Origin: Alphaproteobacteria bacterium
GTDB taxonomy: Bacteria; Pseudomonadota; Alphaproteobacteria; Rs-D84
DNA length: 6,537 bases
Direction: 5' to 3'
Assembly: GCA_017642625.1 (NCBI GenBank)
Contig: JAGCOQ010000120.1
Location: 1 to 6,537 of the forward strand
Part shown: positions 6,124 to 6,537 of the stretch, one piece after another
Position numbering within the stretch: the stretch's first letter is position 1
Layout of the letters: each line of letters starts with the position of its first letter
Notes under the pieces: generated by a model
Databases searched by the model: none
Seen by the model: only the letters and a program-made list of their open reading frames with translations
Told to the model about the DNA's origin: nothing
Position numbers and translations under genes: made by a program

Positions 6124-6131
6124 AAGGAAGG
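6124..6131 (+). promoter_or_regulatory. strong ribosome binding site facing a non-ATG start
   Basis: AAGGAAGG is the best purine-rich site in the 3' part of the window, comparable to the one before thyA. The open frame behind it offers ATC at 6137 (five-base gap) and ATT at 6140 (eight-base gap), but no ATG, GTG or TTG at a workable distance. The eight-base gap equals those of tig and the coiled-coil gene, favouring ATT. Confidence 0.65.
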
Positions 6132-6139
6132 AAAAAATC

Positions 6140-6537
6140 ATTCAAAAACGCACGATTCTTAAACGAATTATAGCGGCGGTATTGTTTATCGCCGTGGCTT
6201 TCGTTGATATGACGGCGACGAATGCTGCAACGGCGCGCCGTGTTGTGCAACCACAAACAACAACCACAACGAATCGTACCATAACCCCCAGAACCACAAC
6301 CGCACGAACAACAACGAAGCGAACCACGGCCAAGAATACTTCAACCGCAAAGACAACCACCACAACTGCACAGCGCGTGGCAAATCGTACAGTCCCTATA
6401 ACAAAAGCATCAACAGAGCAACCAAAAACCAACGTTGTTTCGCGTACCGCCACAAATAAAAATGCGGGGGCGACGCGCCGATATACACAATCGTCAACAC
6501 AATCACGCACAATAACCCGTGCCACGACTCTGACCGG
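6140..6537 (+). CDS. secreted threonine-rich basic protein, 5' part only
   Basis: I do not recognise this gene. The frame stays open to the right edge (132 codons plus two bases). Numbering from ATT 6140 as residue 1, the N-terminus is a classic Sec signal peptide: basic 'QKRTILKR' (2-9), hydrophobic 'IIAAVLFIAVAFV' (10-22), then a cleavage region with 'TNA' just before residue 30. After it the chain is low complexity: 37 of residues 30-132 are Thr, 19 are Arg or Lys, and only one is acidic. Thr runs alternate with basic residues, as in 'TTTARTTTKRTT' (52-63). No Cys means no lipoprotein signal. It may be a periplasmic or surface linker before a folded domain outside the window. An in-frame ATG at 6092 would add 16 residues, but it lies in the rpsA terminator hairpin and lacks a good ribosome binding site. 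ATG 6209 would lose the signal peptide. The start is therefore uncertain. Confidence 0.7.
   Translation, partial: MQKRTILKRIIAAVLFIAVAFVDMTATNAATARRVVQPQTTTTTNRTITPRTTTARTTTKRTTAKNTSTAKTTTTTAQRVANRTVPITKASTEQPKTNVVSRTATNKNAGATRRYTQSSTQSRTITRATTLT

Noticed and set aside
6142..6525. Minus-strand open frame opposite the last gene (127 codons, Val/Ala-rich)
   Set aside because: The Val-rich product is the reverse complement of repeated Thr codons. The plus-strand frame has a ribosome binding site and signal peptide; this one has neither.

Overview
The window looks like a housekeeping segment from an alphaproteobacterium with an AT-leaning genome. The placement rests on the protein sequences. The S1 start region ('DVGLKSEGRIPLKEFG'), its third domain ('[25 protein letters not shown]') and the trigger factor PPIase block ('LGSGAFIPGFEDQ', 'LAGKDARFEV') all read like alphaproteobacterial versions. 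By eye, leucine is coded mostly by TTG in the highly expressed genes. I cannot name the genus; an uncultured or gut-associated lineage is only a guess.

All genes are on the + strand. Left to right: rplM and rpsI (ribosomal proteins L13 and S9) form one operon, joined by a TAATG stop/start overlap, with a clear sigma70-type promoter in front and a hairpin terminator behind. Next come tig (trigger factor, 432 codons), thyA (thymidylate synthase with two insertions relative to the short E. coli form), an unrecognised 169-codon charged coiled-coil protein, and rpsA (ribosomal protein S1, six S1 domains). Last is the 5' part of a secreted, threonine-rich, strongly basic protein that runs off the right edge. 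No stretch of more than 300 bases lacks a gene. I see no tRNA, rRNA, CRISPR array, insertion sequence or sign of recent transfer.

The layout is notably modular. Apart from rplM-rpsI, each complete gene ends in its own strong intrinsic terminator and has a candidate promoter. Five near-perfect terminator hairpins fall within 6.5 kb. Functionally the set is about translation and growth: two ribosomal proteins, the S1 mRNA-binding protein, the ribosome-bound chaperone for emerging chains, and dTMP synthesis. Neighbour sets that are common elsewhere (tig-clpP-clpX, cmk-rpsA-ihfB, thyA-folA) are absent here.

Points worth a second look: the rpsA leader of about 100 nt, which lacks a Shine-Dalgarno sequence and can fold into a candidate pseudoknot and alternative hairpins; the last gene, whose strong ribosome binding site faces ATC/ATT rather than ATG; the Ala/Lys/Thr tail on S9; divergent conserved loops in L13; an Arg at the normally hydrophobic C-terminus of ThyA; a His cluster in trigger factor; and the unknown coiled-coil gene, which shares a leader with rplM. 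I did not find a clear new multi-gene system.
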